A DNA stretch of 64,000 nucleotides from EB88 sp965199135 (GTDB lineage: Bacteria > Acidobacteriota > Terriglobia > Terriglobales > Acidobacteriaceae), in assembly GCA_965199135.1 (NCBI GenBank), contig OZ240685.1, positions 1,674,001-1,738,000 on the forward strand, read 5' to 3'. This document shows positions 8,930 through 17,175 of the stretch, in pieces. The translations under genes and the position numbers were made by a program. The first letter of the stretch is position 1; each line of letters opens with the position of its first letter. The notes under the pieces were generated by a model, which saw only the letters and a program-made list of their open reading frames with translations, was not told the DNA's origin and searched no databases.

Positions 8930-9541
8930 CTACATCACGGTGCCGTGTCCGTTGCGGGAGCCCGCGGTCTGGCTTTGCGCGCCCATGCGCAGCTTGGGAA
9001 GAATTTCGCCGTAGAACGCGAGCAGGAGGTGAGTACGCTCCTGGTCCGAGCGGCAAATCAGCAGCTGCTGCTTGAAGCCAAGATCCGCCGGCAGCTCCCA
9101 GGAGAGCTGAAACGATAGATCCCGGTCGAGGTTCAGGGAGTAGCTTTCACGCCCGATGCCAGCCAGGGCGAGCACCTCGAGGTGCAGGGCCACGCACTCG
9201 GCCCGCTCCTCGCGGGAGGAGGGGTTCGGCTCATCGTCAAAGAAGTCCACTTCAGCCTGCAGGTACGATTGCGAGTTATCGAGCTGCTCGATCTCGAAGC
9301 GCTGTTTGCCCTCGCAAAGCAGATCGATGCGGCCATCGGGATAGCGACGCAGGACGCGGGAGATTTCCGCAGTGCAGCCCACAATGGCGAGACCTTCCCG
9401 CTGCGCTCGTACCACGCCAAAGGAAAGGTCGCCGCCGAGGCACTCGCCTACCATTTCCTTGTAGCGCTCTTCAAAGATGTGCAGCGGAAGCAGCACACCT
9501 GGAAACAGCACGACATCGAGGGGGAACAGGGCGATCTTCAT
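8930..9541 (-). CDS. LON peptidase substrate-binding-domain protein
   Basis: 203 residues starting KIALFPLDVVLFPGVLLPLHIFE, the hallmark of the Lon N-terminal (PUA-like) domain: FPL..VLFPG..LPLHIFE.RY. There is no AAA+ or protease domain, so it is a stand-alone substrate-binding protein, a family found in many bacteria with unknown partner. The rest (GCTAEISRVLRRYPDGRIDLLCEG) follows the family pattern. It lies 200 bp from the MoxR-like gene in the same direction, with no evident functional link. Confidence 0.9.
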   Translation of the reverse strand: MKIALFPLDVVLFPGVLLPLHIFEERYKEMVGECLGGDLSFGVVRAQREGLAIVGCTAEISRVLRRYPDGRIDLLCEGKQRFEIEQLDNSQSYLQAEVDFFDDEPNPSSREERAECVALHLEVLALAGIGRESYSLNLDRDLSFQLSWELPADLGFKQQLLICRSDQERTHLLLAFYGEILPKLRMGAQSQTAGSRNGHGTVM

Positions 9542-9678
9542 CCGAAATCAGTGCCTTTCAGGCGAGTTCGCCATCCCCTTGAAGCCGCTGCTTACAAGTG
9601 GCTGGGAATGGAGTCCGTACGTTGCGGGCCCCTGTCTACAAGCTGGTTCCTTACTGTCGCATGGGTGAAAGGGAATCG

Positions 9679-9996
9679 CTAACTATCCAGTTCCATTTCA
9701 TCAAGCATTGCCTGCATCTCGCCTTGTGCATGCGTGTTGCCGGTGCGGCGCGCACATGCAATGCCAAGTTCCAGGTGCTGCCTGGCTTCGTCCACGCGGC
9801 CGGCTCGTGCAAGTGTCTGGGCCGCCATGAAATACCCGGGTACATACTCTGGATTGATCTCAAGCAGGGTGGCAAACTGCGCCAGCGATGCATCGAACTG
9901 ATCCTTGCCCGCATATTCCATCGCCAGCCCGTACCGTGCGAACGTGTCTGCGGGATTATCTTCGAGGATCCGTTGCAACATCGCTTCCTTGTCCAA
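9679..9996 (-). CDS. Small tetratricopeptide-repeat protein
   Basis: About 105 residues with two to three TPR units (DTFARYGLAMEYAGKDQFDASLAQF; VPGYFMAAQTLARAGRVDEARQHLE). TPRs are protein-protein interaction repeats; no enzymatic domain is present. TTG at 9996 (reading MDKEAM) is favoured because AGAGGG lies 6 bp upstream; ATG 9981 is the alternative. Transcribed toward the LON-domain gene with 137 bp between them. Partner unknown. Confidence 0.8.
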   Translation of the reverse strand: MDKEAMLQRILEDNPADTFARYGLAMEYAGKDQFDASLAQFATLLEINPEYVPGYFMAAQTLARAGRVDEARQHLELGIACARRTGNTHAQGEMQAMLDEMELDS

Positions 9997-10133
9997 TGCT
10001 TTCCCTCTTTCGATCTCTGCAGTAGATTCCACGTGGGCCGCGCGGGACGCCAGCACTTTTAGAAAGGCTTGCGAGCGCTGAAACTGATCTAATTGTACCC
10101 GCCGGGCTATGTTGGCCTGATGAAAGGAAGACC

Positions 10134-10673
10134 ATGCCTGAAGAGCAGAACCTGACCCGCAGAGCGCATGTTTCCCAGTCGGAAATGACAGAGCTGATCC
10201 TGCCCAATGACACCAACACCCTGGGCAATCTGCTGGGTGGGCGCCTCATGCACTTCATCGATCTGGTGGCCGCCATGGCGGCTTACCGGCATGCACGCAC
10301 CCATGTGGTGACTGCTTCGATGGATCACATCGACTTCATTGCGCCGGTGCATGTGGGCGACTTATTGATCCTCAAGTCGCGCGTCAACCGGGGCTACCGC
10401 ACCTCGATGGAGGTTGGCGTCAAAGTCTGGGCAGAGAATGCCACCGAGGGTACGCGCCGCCATGTAGCCTCAGCGTATCTAACCTTTGTCGCTGTCTCGT
10501 CCCTGGGCGTCCCGGTTCCAATTCCTCAACTCGTTGTCGAAGATGGGGACGGCGAGCGTCGCTTCGCCGATGCCGGCCGCCGCCGCGAACAGCGCAAGCT
10601 TGAACTCGCACGCAAGCGCGAAGCCGGGAAACTCACGGTGAACACGCACTCCAGCGACGAACAGGCGCACTAA
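10134..10673 (+). CDS. Acyl-CoA thioesterase, hotdog fold (YciA/BACH type)
   Basis: 179 residues. The signature LPNDTNTLGNLLGGRLMHFIDLVAAMAA matches the catalytic helix region of hexameric hotdog acyl-CoA thioesterases, with VTASMDHIDFIAPVHVGDLL forming the following strands. It would hydrolyse acyl-CoA to free acid and CoA in the cytosol; chain-length preference cannot be read. The C-terminal 35 residues are a charged tail (RRREQRKLELARKRE). Followed 27 bp later by the Mrp ATPase gene, so an operon is possible without an obvious shared job. Confidence 0.92.
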   Translation: MPEEQNLTRRAHVSQSEMTELILPNDTNTLGNLLGGRLMHFIDLVAAMAAYRHARTHVVTASMDHIDFIAPVHVGDLLILKSRVNRGYRTSMEVGVKVWAENATEGTRRHVASAYLTFVAVSSLGVPVPIPQLVVEDGDGERRFADAGRRREQRKLELARKREAGKLTVNTHSSDEQAH

Positions 10674-10700
10674 CCGCACCACCGAAAGGAACCTCGTACG

Positions 10701-11531
10701 ATGGCTCACGCACAAACACCACCGCCACCGGCATCGCTGCCTGGCGTGCACCACATCATTGCTGTCGGCTCCGGCAAAGGCGGCGTCGGCAAAAGCACGG
10801 TCGCCGCGAACCTCGCCATTGCCCTCGCCGGTCTGGGACAACGCGTCGGCCTGATCGACGCCGACATCTATGGGCCGAACATCCCCCTAATGTTCGGTAC
10901 CACAGGGCAGCCGAAGGTGCTGGCCAATAACCAGATCGAGCCGAACCTGGCGCATGGAGTCAAGGTCATGTCGGTCGGGCTGATCTCGCCCGGCGACAAG
11001 CCCATGGTGATGCGCGGCCCGATGCTGCACCAGATCATCCGACAGTTCCTGCAGCAGGTGGAGTGGGGCGAGCTCGACTTTCTGTTGATCGACCTGCCGC
11101 CGGGTACCGGAGATGTCGTGATCTCGCTCGTCCAGACCGTCCCGCTGACTGGAGCCGTCGTGGTCTCCACCCCTTCCGACGTAGCCCTGCAGGATGCGCG
11201 CAAGGCGCTTGAAATGTTTGGGCAGGTCAACGTGGAGATACTTGGCATCATCGAAAACATGAGCCACTTCACCTGTCCTCACTGCCACAGCGAGATCGAT
11301 ATCTTCAGCAAGGGTGGGGCCGTGCGCACGGCAGAGCAGTTCAAGGTGCCGTTTCTCGGCTCGATCGAGCTGGCACCTGCAATTCGGGAGGGAGGCGACC
11401 ATGGAACCCCGATCGCGGCGGCTGGCGAGAATGCGGCGTTCGCCGGAGAGTTCTACGGGATCGCTCGCAAGGTCGCGGCGAGGGCCGCGGAGCTCGAGGG
11501 CAAGGGAGAAGACGTCTTCGAAATCCGGTAG
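10701..11531 (+). CDS. mrp: Mrp/NBP35-type Fe-S cluster carrier P-loop ATPase
   Basis: 276 residues with deviant Walker A GSGKGGVGKST near residue 20, Walker B LIDLPPGTGD and a CPHC cluster-binding motif (HFTCPHCHSEID). ApbC/Mrp proteins bind and transfer 4Fe-4S clusters to apo-proteins in the cytosol. This copy lacks the N-terminal DUF59/MIP18 domain of longer homologues and starts almost directly at the P-loop, so it resembles the short NBP35/Cfd1 form. ATG 10701 is preceded by AAAGGAA. Confidence 0.94.
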   Translation: MAHAQTPPPPASLPGVHHIIAVGSGKGGVGKSTVAANLAIALAGLGQRVGLIDADIYGPNIPLMFGTTGQPKVLANNQIEPNLAHGVKVMSVGLISPGDKPMVMRGPMLHQIIRQFLQQVEWGELDFLLIDLPPGTGDVVISLVQTVPLTGAVVVSTPSDVALQDARKALEMFGQVNVEILGIIENMSHFTCPHCHSEIDIFSKGGAVRTAEQFKVPFLGSIELAPAIREGGDHGTPIAAAGENAAFAGEFYGIARKVAARAAELEGKGEDVFEIR

Positions 11532-11689
11532 CAGCCGCCCTGCACCAGTTCGCCGTCATCCTCAGCCCCCAGGCACCAGATCCTGAGTCCTTTCACAAGC
11601 CCGGGCAGGCTGGAAGCCTCAGTAGGCCAGCCAGCGGACGTGGGCAGAGTTGCAGAGAAGCAGGGGACGGTCCGAGCAAAGATCCGCGA

Positions 11690-11721
11690 GAAACAGAAAG
11701 GCCGGGGCATCTGCCCCGGCC
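11690..11721 (-). terminator. Rho-independent terminator of rpsT
   Basis: Perfect 10-bp stem GGCCGGGGCA/TGCCCCGGCC with a 2-nt apex (11700-11721). Read on the minus strand it is followed by TTTCTGTTTCTC. It lies just downstream of the minus-strand rpsT stop. Confidence 0.82.
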
Positions 11722-11744
11722 ACTCTCACTCCAAAATGCCTGAC

Positions 11745-12023
11745 CTAGGCAGTCGCGGGAACCGCAAGAGCCTTCACACGAGCGTTCAGGCGGCTCTTGT
11801 AGCGCGAAGCCGTGTTCTTATGCAGAACACCCTTCTGGACGCTCTTGTCCAGAGCGGACACGGTGAGGCGGAACTGCTCGGCTGCAACCTTCGCGTCACC
11901 CTTCTGCAGGGCCTCACGCAGGAGCCGCAGGCTGCCGCGGATGCGGCTCTTGTTGGCACGGTTGACGGTGGTCTTGCGCTTGGTCTGACGAACGCGCTTC
12001 AGCGCGGAGACATGATTTGCCAT
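11745..12023 (-). CDS. rpsT: 30S ribosomal protein S20
   Basis: 92 residues starting MANHVSALKRVRQTKRKTTV, the standard S20 N-terminus, so ATG 12023 is chosen over an in-frame upstream codon. Very basic, helical sequence (NRANKSRIRGSLR; LHKNTASRYKSRLN) as in all bS20 proteins, which bind 16S rRNA and stabilise the 30S body. Single-gene unit with its own promoter (12093-12121) and terminator. Confidence 0.97.
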   Translation of the reverse strand: MANHVSALKRVRQTKRKTTVNRANKSRIRGSLRLLREALQKGDAKVAAEQFRLTVSALDKSVQKGVLHKNTASRYKSRLNARVKALAVPATA

Positions 12024-12092
12024 GAACAGGATCCTTAAACAGTCTTGGGATGAGTCGGGATGCGCGGACATCCGCTCTCCCTCGAATCTCCA

Positions 12093-12121
12093 AGTCTATG
12101 TAAATCGTTCCGGAAGGTCAA
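12093..12121 (-). promoter_or_regulatory. Putative sigma-70 promoter of rpsT
   Basis: On the minus strand, -35 TTGACC (12116-12121), a 17-bp spacer and -10 TAGACT (12093-12098), about 70 bp before the rpsT start codon. Match to consensus is good at -35 and moderate at -10. Confidence 0.55.
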
Positions 12122-12191
12122 GCAGGCAGGAGGCAGTGTTCCTGCCCTAGGGAGCGGAGGATACATGCATGCACAGTCTAGGACAGCAGTT

Positions 12192-12220
12192 GGGCAGCCC
12201 GGACGGCTGCCCTTTTTTTT
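12192..12220 (+). terminator. Strong plus-strand terminator with no plus-strand gene in front of it
   Basis: 8-bp GC stem GGGCAGCC/GGCTGCCC (12192-12212) directly followed by eight T residues on the plus strand. Both neighbouring genes (rpsT and the DUF892 gene) are on the minus strand, where the hairpin is followed by AACTGCTG rather than T residues. It therefore fits the 3' end of an unannotated plus-strand RNA. Confidence 0.75.
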
Positions 12221-12232
12221 GCTGAATGCTCT

Positions 12233-12745
12233 CTAGGCTGAAACTGCCGCTTCGCTGTTTGCCCGCTCCGCAATCGTGTTGAGAAGCATATCTGCATGCT
12301 TTTCCTCCTGCAGCGTCTTCTCCAGAAGCTCCGCATGGCGGGGAAGACCGATCTGGAGGGCCCAGTTCTTCGCTGCGCCATAGGAAGCGATCTCGAAGTG
12401 CTCCACCTTCTGGCCGCTGGCCAGCAGACCCGCATCCCGCACCGGACCCTCGTCGGACTCCTTCACGATGTTCTCTGCAGACACGATCAGGGCGGCCGTC
12501 ACGGCACACTTCTTGTCGTCTGCGCTGCCATTCAGCTCGCTCAACAGGGACTCAAGGCGCTCCGCCTGGACGCGCGTCTCCTGCTGGTGTGACTGGAATG
12601 CCTGCTTCAGCTGCGTATCGGTTGCATGCTGGATCATGCTGTCCAGACCCTCGATGATCTGGTTTTCTGCCGAGAGCAGGTAGCGAAGCTGCAGGTTGTA
12701 GAGCGATTCCAAGTTCTTGATCTCGTTCGGTGTCAGTAAACCCAT
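12233..12745 (-). CDS. Ferritin-like DUF892 (YciE/YciF) protein
   Basis: 170 residues of helical sequence typical of DUF892: LESLYNLQLRYLLSAENQIIEGL, LKQAFQSHQQETRVQAERLESLL, KVEHFEIASYGAAKNWA and LLEKTLQEEKHADMLL, carrying the Glu/His residues that form a di-iron-type site in ferritin-like folds. Family members are stress-induced; the activity is unsettled. ATG 12745 is preceded by a purine-rich stretch (CAGAGGTCCCC on the minus strand). Confidence 0.93.
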   Translation of the reverse strand: MGLLTPNEIKNLESLYNLQLRYLLSAENQIIEGLDSMIQHATDTQLKQAFQSHQQETRVQAERLESLLSELNGSADDKKCAVTAALIVSAENIVKESDEGPVRDAGLLASGQKVEHFEIASYGAAKNWALQIGLPRHAELLEKTLQEEKHADMLLNTIAERANSEAAVSA

Positions 12746-13075
12746 GGGGGACCTCTGAGGGGGTAAGTGACCGCCCTATGTAATGAGACGGTTGATTTTC
12801 GTAGGGCGTTGGCTGCTCTGCCGAGTTGCGTCCCTGTCTTCCACATCCCGCACACTCTGGTCACGCAGGGTCATAACAGATTCATCGTGCGGCCATTGAC
12901 GCCCGGGTAGCCTGGCGCTACTCTTTCCGCATCGACCCTCGTTGCAGCGCCGGCGAAGCATTCCAGCGGATACACACCGCACTGCTTCGTGCCCTGCTCC
13001 TCCTCAAACAGCCAAAGCATCGTATCTCTACAGACGCCCGCGTGCGCCTGTAGACGGAGGCCTATTCGCCACTTG
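12746..13075. other. Divergent intergenic region between DUF892 gene and phoH
   Basis: 330 bp without a credible gene. A possible sigma-70 promoter for phoH reads TTGACG (12896-12901), 17 bp, TACTCT (12919-12924), which would give a leader of about 150 nt. A weak inverted repeat CGCCCTA ... TAGGGCG lies near 12773-12808, close to the DUF892 start. Nothing else is recognised. Confidence 0.4.
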
Positions 13076-14086
13076 ATGACGACTAAACTGATTGAAATCA
13101 CGCCAAACCTTGAGCCCCTTTTCGGGACCCGCGATGAAAATCTCAAGCTGATGGAGCGTGAGCTCCAGGTGCGAATCGACCTTCGCTCCGATGCGGTGCA
13201 CGTCAGTGGCCCCGAAGAAAGCCTGAACCGGGTAGAAGGTATCTTTGCTGATTTCGAACACCTCCGCCAGCGTGGCGTTCACCCGCACAACGGCGAGCTC
13301 CACTCCCTGCTCAAGCTGGTCGTCTGCGATCCCACGGTCACGCTGCGCTCGCTGATCGAGACCGGGAAGCAGCGTGCTACAGGCGGCGTCAAGCGCATCG
13401 TGCAGCCGCGCTCGGTCAACCAGCGCTGTTATGTCGAAGCCATCGAACAGAACGACATGACGTTCGGGATCGGTCCGGCCGGCACCGGCAAAACCTATCT
13501 CGCGGTCGCGATGGGCGCTGCCGCGCTGCTCGCCAAGAAGGTCAGCCGCATCGTTCTCGTACGGCCGGCGGTCGAGGCCGGCGAGCGGCTCGGCTTCCTC
13601 CCTGGTTCGCTGCAGGAAAAGATCGATCCGTACCTTCGTCCGCTCTACGACGCACTCTACGATCTGCTCGAGCCCGAGCGGGTGGACAAGATGATCGAGA
13701 AAAACATCATCGAGGTGGCGCCACTTGCCTTTATGCGTGGCCGCACTCTCAATGACGCCTTCATCATCATGGACGAGGCGCAGAACACGACGTCCGAACA
13801 GATGAAAATGTTCCTGACGCGTCTTGGCAACAACTCCAAGGCAGTGATCACGGGCGATGTCACGCAGATCGATCTCCCCAACCCACGCAAGTCAGGCCTT
13901 GTAGAAGCGATCAAGATCCTCTCCGGCACCGATGGAATTAAGTTCATTCACTTTGAAGATGGCGACGTGGTACGGCACCACCTGGTGCAGCGCATCATCC
14001 GCGCCTACGATCACTTCGGCCGCGCCGAGCAGATGCCGCTCGGGATGGAGAATGGTTCGCAGCCGCAGGCGGGCAAACCGCAGTAG
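13076..14086 (+). CDS. PhoH-family ATPase (YbeZ type)
   Basis: 336 residues from ATG 13076 (GGAGG lies 14 bp upstream; TTG 13073 is an alternative). N-terminal KH-like region (ERELQVRIDLRSDAVHVSG), then the PhoH P-loop core with Walker A GPAGTGKT, VRPAVEAGERLGFLPGS, Walker B FIIMDEAQN and ITGDVTQIDLP. YbeZ is an ATPase that acts with the endoribonuclease YbeY in 16S rRNA 3'-end maturation. First gene of the phoH-ybeY-CBS/CNNM-era operon, an arrangement conserved in many bacteria. Confidence 0.95.
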   Translation: MTTKLIEITPNLEPLFGTRDENLKLMERELQVRIDLRSDAVHVSGPEESLNRVEGIFADFEHLRQRGVHPHNGELHSLLKLVVCDPTVTLRSLIETGKQRATGGVKRIVQPRSVNQRCYVEAIEQNDMTFGIGPAGTGKTYLAVAMGAAALLAKKVSRIVLVRPAVEAGERLGFLPGSLQEKIDPYLRPLYDALYDLLEPERVDKMIEKNIIEVAPLAFMRGRTLNDAFIIMDEAQNTTSEQMKMFLTRLGNNSKAVITGDVTQIDLPNPRKSGLVEAIKILSGTDGIKFIHFEDGDVVRHHLVQRIIRAYDHFGRAEQMPLGMENGSQPQAGKPQ

Positions 14087-14135
14087 CTTTTCCGCTCTCG
14101 CCGGGGCGCAATGCGGTACCATAAGAGTTAGCAGG

Positions 14136-14164
14136 GCAACAGGAGAGCATCGCTCTCCTGTTGC
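14136..14164 (+). promoter_or_regulatory. Perfect 12-bp hairpin between phoH and ybeY
   Basis: Stem GCAACAGGAGAG/CTCTCCTGTTGC with loop CATCG. Only a weak T-rich stretch (TGTTTG) follows, so it is a poor terminator. It contains AGGAG and lies about 45 nt before the chosen ybeY start, and could stabilise the mRNA, attenuate, or tune ybeY translation. Confidence 0.6.
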
Positions 14165-14208
14165 TGTTTGCAGGAGACAAGGCTGGCCCGGAGTGTGGGG
14201 CCGAGATC

Positions 14209-14730
14209 ATGATCGCGATAGCGCCGGAAGTACGCATACCCCGTGGCTCGCTCCCCAGGCGGGAGCTTGGAGCCTTTTTGCGTGACGCCTGCACGGCGGT
14301 TCCGCTGGACGGGGAGGTGTCGGTCCTGCTCACCACGGACGACGCCATCCAGGCATTGAACCGGACGTATCGTCGCAAAAACAAGCCCACAGATGTCTTG
14401 TCGTTTCCCGCAGCGACGGAAGGGTTTCCCGGGCAGGCGGTGCTTGCCGGCGACCTCGCCATTTCGCTCGATACAGCAAAGCGCCAGGCCGATGAATGGG
14501 GACATGCGCTGCTCATCGAGGTAAAGGTTCTCCTGTTGCACGGGCTGTTACATTTAGCCGGCTTCGATCACGAGGCCGATACTGGACAGATGGCTCGGCG
14601 TGAGCGTGCACTGCGCCGTCAGTTCGAACTGCCTGCCGGCCTGATCCAGCGCACAGCAGCAACGCCGGTGATTTCCCTTCGTCGCGCTGCGCAAACCGCA
14701 TCGGCGCGGGCCCGGGTGCGTGCGCGATGA
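14209..14730 (+). CDS. ybeY: Endoribonuclease YbeY
   Basis: 173 residues. The zinc-binding signature HGLLHLAGFDH (H-x3-H-x5-H) is present, preceded by LNRTYRRKNKPTDVLSFP and GDLAISLD, both conserved in YbeY. The enzyme trims the 3' end of 16S rRNA and takes part in ribosome quality control in the cytosol. ATG 14209 gives the usual length; a TTG at 14161 would place the start inside the hairpin at 14136-14164. The C-terminal ~30 residues (AQTASARARVRAR) are an Ala/Arg tail. Its stop overlaps the next start by 4 bp (ATGA). Confidence 0.94.
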   Translation: MIAIAPEVRIPRGSLPRRELGAFLRDACTAVPLDGEVSVLLTTDDAIQALNRTYRRKNKPTDVLSFPAATEGFPGQAVLAGDLAISLDTAKRQADEWGHALLIEVKVLLLHGLLHLAGFDHEADTGQMARRERALRRQFELPAGLIQRTAATPVISLRRAAQTASARARVRAR

Positions 14731-16010
14731 CTGTCTTCCTCGCTGTGCTGGTGTTTCTGCTTCTCGCGACGCTGACGATGGCCTCGTACATTGACCGGCT
14801 CTACTCCGAGATGGGCAAATTCCTGTCGCGGGATTTCCAGGAGAATATCGATGTGTGGGAGCAGCGCGTCGAGCCGAGACTCGGCATTGGCCGCGAACAG
14901 CTGGCGCTTTCCGCCGCGGTGCTCTCGCAGCTTTCGCTCGCCTCGCTCACCCTGCTGATCGGCATGGCGCTGGTTGACAAGCGTGTCTCGACCACGACGC
15001 CAACGGCTGCGCATATCGGGCAGGCCGTGTTCCTCGTGGTGCTGCTGATCGTGGTCTTCAATCGGCTCCTGCCATACGTTTTCTTCACGCGCACCCGCGG
15101 TGAATGGCTGGTCCGCTTCTTGTGGCCGCTGCGCGTGCTCTTCACTGTCTTTCAGCCGCTGACGCTCGTGATCAGCTTCCTGCTTTCGATCGTTACGCTC
15201 GCCGGAGAACCGGCGAAGGAGCGCGTCGAGGAAGACTCGGGCGCCGCGGTCGACGCCCTGATCGAGGCAGGCCAGGAAGAAGGCATCCTCGAGGAAGATG
15301 ATCACGAACTGATTCGCTCTGCCGTGGAGTTCGGCGACAAGGTGGTGCGCGAGGTCATGACACCGCGGCCGCGCATCTTCGCCGTGCCGGAGGAAATCAC
15401 GATCGAGGAGCTCTTGAAGCTGCTCGATACGCATGTCTTCTCGCGTGTGCCTGTCTTCTCCGGTTCGCTCGACACCATCACCGGCATCGTATTTGCTCAC
15501 GACACGTTACAGATCACCGACGTCGATGCAGCCACGCAGCGTGTTGCCTCGATCGCCCGTCCTGCGACGTTCATCCCGGAGACGAAGCGCGCCAACGAAG
15601 CGCTGCGCGAGATGCAGCGCGAGAAGCAGCACATGCGCATTGTGATCGATGAGTACGGTGGCGTCGCAGGGCTGGTCACGATTGAAGATCTCGTCGAAGA
15701 GATCGTAGGCACCATTGCCGACGAGCATGAAGAGGAAGACGCGGAAGCGATCCGCGAAGAAGGCCCCGGCGTCTGGACGGTGCCGGGTGACTTTGAAGTC
15801 GCGCAACTCGAAGACCTGCTCGATGGCGAGTGGGAAGCCCCAGAGGACTACGAAGCGACCACGGTCGCAGGGCTCGTCAGCGAGACCGCCGGCCGCATCC
15901 CCATGACCGGCGAAGTCGTGGAAGAAAACGGACTGCGCTTTGAAATTCTCGCCTCCACCGATCGCAGGATTGAACGCATGCGCGTCTCTCGCGTCGGGGC
16001 GGCAGCATAG
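14727..16010 (+). CDS. CNNM/HlyC-CorC family membrane protein with CBS domains
   Basis: 427 residues. N-terminal hydrophobic helix (MTVFLAVLVFLLLATLTMASYID), two to three more membrane segments to about residue 165, then paired CBS domains (VREVMTPRPRIFAV; RVPVFSG; MRIVIDEYGGVAGLVTIEDLVEEIVG) and a CorC_HlyC C-terminal domain (TVPGDFEVAQLEDLL). The family is linked to Mg2+/Co2+ transport or resistance; the old name hemolysin is misleading. Translationally coupled to ybeY by a 4-bp overlap and followed 15 bp later by era. Confidence 0.93.
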   Translation: MTVFLAVLVFLLLATLTMASYIDRLYSEMGKFLSRDFQENIDVWEQRVEPRLGIGREQLALSAAVLSQLSLASLTLLIGMALVDKRVSTTTPTAAHIGQAVFLVVLLIVVFNRLLPYVFFTRTRGEWLVRFLWPLRVLFTVFQPLTLVISFLLSIVTLAGEPAKERVEEDSGAAVDALIEAGQEEGILEEDDHELIRSAVEFGDKVVREVMTPRPRIFAVPEEITIEELLKLLDTHVFSRVPVFSGSLDTITGIVFAHDTLQITDVDAATQRVASIARPATFIPETKRANEALREMQREKQHMRIVIDEYGGVAGLVTIEDLVEEIVGTIADEHEEEDAEAIREEGPGVWTVPGDFEVAQLEDLLDGEWEAPEDYEATTVAGLVSETAGRIPMTGEVVEENGLRFEILASTDRRIERMRVSRVGAAA

Positions 16011-16025
16011 CGGAAAGGCAACAAC

Positions 16026-17084
16026 GTGCGAAGTGGTTTTGTATCGATCCTGGGGCGTCCCAATGCTGGCAAATCAACGCTGGTCAACGCGCTTACCGGT
16101 GAAAAGGTAGCGATCGTGACGAGCAAGCCGCAGACCACGCGGACTCGCATTCACGGCATCGTCGATGTTCCGAAAAAAGGCAAGAGCCCGGCAGCCCAGA
16201 TCGTTTTCGTCGACACACCAGGCGTGCACAAACCCAGCACCCTGCTCGACAAGCAAATGATGCAGGTGGTCTACGATGCGCTGGAAAGCCGCGACATCGT
16301 GCTCGTCATGGTAGACGCATCGCGACGATTGAAGCTGCCTGAGGCTGCTCCTATCCCGCCTGGAGATGAAGCGGCGACGAAGCGCAGCAAGGAAGATTCC
16401 GAAGATGCGTTTGTCTTTGAGCTCATCCGTAAACTCGAGTGCCCTGTCTTCCTCCTGATCAACAAGATCGACCTTGTCCCGCGCGAAGAGCTGTTGCCGA
16501 TGATCACCGAGCTTAGCGCGCGGCACCCGTTCAAGGAAGTGCTTCTGCTCTCAGCGCGCAAGTGTGACGGGCTTGAACTGCTTGTCGAGAAGATCGTCGA
16601 GTACCTGCCACAGGGCGAGCGGTATTTCCCGAAGGACCAGTTCACCGACCAGCCGGAGCGCTTTCTTGCGGCCGAGCTCATTCGCGAACGCATCCTGATG
16701 GAGACCGGCGAAGAGGTTCCGTATGCGAGTGCCGTGGTGATCGAACAGTGGGAAGAGCCGCCGGTGAGTACGCGCAAGAGCAAGCTTGATCCCGAGCACC
16801 AGAAGCTGCCGCTGACGCGTATCGCTGCAGCGGTGTACTGCGAGCGGGAAGGGCAGAAGGCTATCCTGATTGGCAAGGGCGGCACGAAGCTGAAAGCAAT
16901 CGGGGCATCGGCGCGCAAGGAGATTGAGCAGCTGCTGGGTACGCGCGTGTTTCTTGAACTGCACATTATCGTCGAGCCGGGCTGGCGTGAGAAGCGGGGT
17001 TTCCTCGATACGCTCGATTGGCGGCGGCAGCTGGATGACCTGGCACAACGCAAAGCGGCACTGACAGAAGAGCCTGGGCAGTAG
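16026..17084 (+). CDS. era: GTPase Era
   Basis: 352 residues, GTG start with AAAGG upstream. G1 GRPNAGKST, G2-region TTRTRIHG, G3 DTPGVH and G4 NKID define the GTPase, and the C-terminal KH domain has ILIGKGGTKLKAIGASARKEIEQLLG. Era binds the 3' end of 16S rRNA and checks 30S maturation. The protein is about 50 residues longer than common Era: a charged insertion (IPPGDEAATKRSKEDSEDA) sits between G3 and G4, and a second one (TRKSKLDPEHQKLPL) precedes the KH domain. Last gene of its operon; a terminator follows. Confidence 0.96.
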   Translation: MRSGFVSILGRPNAGKSTLVNALTGEKVAIVTSKPQTTRTRIHGIVDVPKKGKSPAAQIVFVDTPGVHKPSTLLDKQMMQVVYDALESRDIVLVMVDASRRLKLPEAAPIPPGDEAATKRSKEDSEDAFVFELIRKLECPVFLLINKIDLVPREELLPMITELSARHPFKEVLLLSARKCDGLELLVEKIVEYLPQGERYFPKDQFTDQPERFLAAELIRERILMETGEEVPYASAVVIEQWEEPPVSTRKSKLDPEHQKLPLTRIAAAVYCEREGQKAILIGKGGTKLKAIGASARKEIEQLLGTRVFLELHIIVEPGWREKRGFLDTLDWRRQLDDLAQRKAALTEEPGQ

Positions 17085-17127
17085 CCGGATGTTCCACCGA
17101 AAGCGTAGGTAGTCACGGAGAAAAGAA

Positions 17128-17157
17128 AAGGAGTGACAGCGCAGGCTGTCACTCCTT
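17128..17157. terminator. Bidirectional terminator between era and the TonB-dependent receptor
   Basis: 13-bp stem AAGGAGTGACAGC/GCTGTCACTCCTT with loop GCAG. Plus-strand exit TGTTGCTTG; minus-strand exit TTCTTTTCTCC after the stem. Serves the two convergent genes. Confidence 0.85.
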
Positions 17158-17175
17158 GTTGCTTGCCTGCGCCTG

